From: Candidatus Aerophobota bacterium
GTDB lineage: Bacteria > Aerophobota > Aerophobia > Aerophobales > B3-G15
Direction of reading: 5' to 3'
Length of the DNA: 15,344 nucleotides
Assembly (NCBI GenBank): GCA_014859225.1
Contig: JACUUP010000025.1
Coordinates: 1 to 15,344, forward strand
This document shows positions 13,987 through 15,344 of the stretch, one piece after another. Numbering within the stretch: position 1 is the first letter of the stretch; each line of letters opens with the position of its first letter. The position numbers and the translations under genes are program-made. The notes below the pieces were generated by a model that was given only the letters and a program-made list of their open reading frames with translations, ran no database searches and had not been told where the DNA came from.

Positions 13987-15186
13987 ATGTCGGATGAAAG
14001 AAAAGTCGCCAAAAAAGGGTACTTTCACTGCCATATGCCCACCAGGGTTATTTTCGGGCCGGGAAGACTGAGTGAAATCGGGGATGTGTGTCGGGAATTT
14101 GGAAAAAAGGTTCTCCTCTTTTCTGACCCCTTTCTGAAGAAAGTGGGACTAACCGAGCGAGTTATTGGATACCTGAAGAAAGAGGGGTTAGGAGTAACAA
14201 CTTATGATACCATCAAATCTAATCCTTTATGTACCAGTGTCGATGAGGCTGCCGGAATTTTAAAAGAAGAAAAATGCGATTTTGTCATTGCCCTGGGCGG
14301 AGGAAGTACCATAGATACGGCAAAAGCAGCAGTTGTAGTGGCAAGCAATGGAGGAAAAAGCTGGGATTACGTGTGGGGTTCAGATCATGAGCCTGTCTCC
14401 GTAACTGATGTCTCTTATTCTATCATCACCATTCCTACTACCTCTGGAACCGGTTCAGAAGTTACTCCCTGGATAGTGATAAGTAACCCTGCATTAAAAG
14501 GTCAAAAAGCAGCGTTTGGAGATTATCGTCTGGTTGCTAAAGTGAGTGTTGTTGACCCCGAGCTTATGGTGAGTATGCCCCCTGCACTTACAGCTTCCAC
14601 AGGAATTGATGTGCTGTCTCATACCCTGGAAGCATATGTGAACGTCAACGCCACTCCCTTAGCCAATATGTTAGCTCTGGACGCTATAAAACTGGCAGCA
14701 GAGAACCTGCCCACAGCCTTTGGGAATGGCAACAATCTGGAGGCCAGAGCGAAGATGGCTTGGGCCGATGTGCTGGCTGGTTGGACCATAAGTCATGCAG
14801 GGACGGGATTACCTCACGCTATGGGAATGGCTGCCGGTGGTTTGTACGATATACCCCATGGAGTGAGCATAGCCCCCTGCCTGGCAAAATGGATGGAGTT
14901 TAGCTTGGCTTCCAGCTTGAACAAGTTTGCCAGCGTTGCTGAGGCTATGGATAATGATGTAAAAAACATGCCTCTTCGTAAAAAAGCTGAGAAGAGCTCA
15001 GAATTGGTAAAACAGCTTCTAAAAGATGTGGCTCTGGACGTTACCTTTAGCGATTTAAGGGTCACCGAAAATGACATAGATTACCTGGTGGAGGTAGTCT
15101 ACACCCGGTTTGGAGGGGATGTAGAGTCTTGTCCGCGCAAACCTACTCGAGAAGAGGTAGCTGAACTTTATCGTCAATGTCTATAA
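13987..15186 (+). CDS. Iron-dependent (group III) alcohol dehydrogenase
   Basis: This 399-residue protein is a standard-length member of the iron alcohol dehydrogenase family, which reduces aldehydes to alcohols with NAD(P)H. Nucleotide binding is shown by GGGSTIDTAK at 104-113 and TTSGTGSE from 151. The metal ligands are Asp208 and His212 (GIDVLSHTLEAY), His277 (TGLPHAMG) and His291 (IPHGVS), with spacing as in lactaldehyde reductase FucO. GGAGG precedes the ATG by seven bases. It lies 89 bases after iclR on the same strand and is probably co-transcribed. It could remove a short aldehyde such as glycolaldehyde or lactaldehyde made by the pathway; this is inference. No clear separate promoter or terminator was found in the gap before it. 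Confidence 0.95.
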   Translation: MSDERKVAKKGYFHCHMPTRVIFGPGRLSEIGDVCREFGKKVLLFSDPFLKKVGLTERVIGYLKKEGLGVTTYDTIKSNPLCTSVDEAAGILKEEKCDFVIALGGGSTIDTAKAAVVVASNGGKSWDYVWGSDHEPVSVTDVSYSIITIPTTSGTGSEVTPWIVISNPALKGQKAAFGDYRLVAKVSVVDPELMVSMPPALTASTGIDVLSHTLEAYVNVNATPLANMLALDAIKLAAENLPTAFGNGNNLEARAKMAWADVLAGWTISHAGTGLPHAMGMAAGGLYDIPHGVSIAPCLAKWMEFSLASSLNKFASVAEAMDNDVKNMPLRKKAEKSSELVKQLLKDVALDVTFSDLRVTENDIDYLVEVVYTRFGGDVESCPRKPTREEVAELYRQCL

Positions 15187-15216
15187 TGTTTTGCGGATAA
15201 TAGAACACTTATTTGA

Positions 15217-15231
15217 ACAATCAATGATTGT
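15217..15231. terminator. Weak hairpin between converging genes
   Basis: ACAATCAATGATTGT is a 15-base palindrome in the 47-base gap between the iron alcohol dehydrogenase and the converging uracil-DNA glycosylase gene. The stem is A+T-rich and no long U run follows on either strand, so termination activity is doubtful. It is called mainly for its position. Confidence 0.25.
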
Positions 15232-15233
15232 GT

Positions 15234-15344
15234 TTAGTTGACCCTCTCCAGCTCTTTTTTTATCTTATTTAAGTCAAGCAGGAACTCTTTTTTCCAGGGT
15301 GGGCGATAGATGCAGGCTGCAGGATGGTAGGTGGGAATTAGAAC
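15234..15344 (-). CDS. Uracil-DNA glycosylase family 4, C-terminal part (cut by window end)
   Basis: The minus strand from the window edge reads VLIPTYHPAACIYRPPWKKE, then FLLDLNKIKKELERVN and a stop at 15236-15234. P-T-Y-H-P-A-A, followed by W-K-x-E-F-x-x-D-L-x-K, is the characteristic C-terminal motif of the iron-sulfur family 4 (and related family 5) uracil-DNA glycosylases, which remove uracil from DNA. The HPA motif helps form the active site. Only the last 36 residues are in the window; the full protein is normally near 200. It converges on the iron alcohol dehydrogenase and is probably housekeeping DNA repair, marking the edge of the catabolic cluster. Confidence 0.8.
   Translation of the reverse strand, partial: VLIPTYHPAACIYRPPWKKEFLLDLNKIKKELERVN

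Overview
The window is about 44% G+C by eye and carries an anaerobic-type gene set: a tungsten/molybdenum pterin aldehyde:ferredoxin oxidoreductase, a two-subunit oxygen-sensitive (class I type) fumarase-like hydratase, a two-subunit transketolase and an iron-dependent alcohol dehydrogenase. Promoters are sigma70-like and Shine-Dalgarno sites are mostly strong. This suggests an anaerobic, probably fermentative bacterium. The sequence alone does not fix the phylum. No tRNA, rRNA, CRISPR array or intact insertion sequence was seen.

Layout. Positions 1-420 are a scar zone: the tail of a small membrane protein, a 19-codon tail of a second aldehyde oxidoreductase, and the first codons of a zinc dehydrogenase-like gene. 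A complete zinc alcohol dehydrogenase (421-1440, minus) follows, bracketed by a perfect 40-bp direct repeat. Positions 1441-1996 hold its leader and promoter and a longer membrane-protein remnant. From 8806 down to 1997 runs one probable minus-strand operon. Its order is transketolase N and C subunits, a truncated adenylosuccinate-lyase-family remnant, an MmgE/PrpD protein, fumarase-type alpha and beta subunits, and aldehyde:ferredoxin oxidoreductase. A second minus-strand operon (12413-9203) encodes a CUT1-type sugar ABC importer (binding protein plus two permeases, no ATPase in the window). Divergent from it on the plus strand are an IclR-family regulator (13097-13897) and an iron alcohol dehydrogenase (13987-15186). 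The window ends in the C-terminus of a family 4 uracil-DNA glycosylase on the minus strand.

How it fits together. The promoters of the transketolase operon, the ABC operon and the iclR gene share almost the same block of about 65 bp. It contains a TTGACA box and, just past the -10, a TGAAAT-N3-ATTTCA dyad in two copies and one half of it plus a GTGGA extension in the third. The simplest reading is one regulon: the IclR protein represses importer, catabolic operon and itself, and an imported carbohydrate-like compound releases it. The ABC operon has a second, nearer promoter with its own perfect 12-bp dyad, implying a second regulator. The catabolic genes (ketol transfer, two or three lyase/hydratase families acting on C4-C6 dicarboxylates, an aldehyde oxidoreductase and alcohol dehydrogenases) do not match a textbook sugar pathway that I recognise. 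That combination is the main lead for a new pathway.
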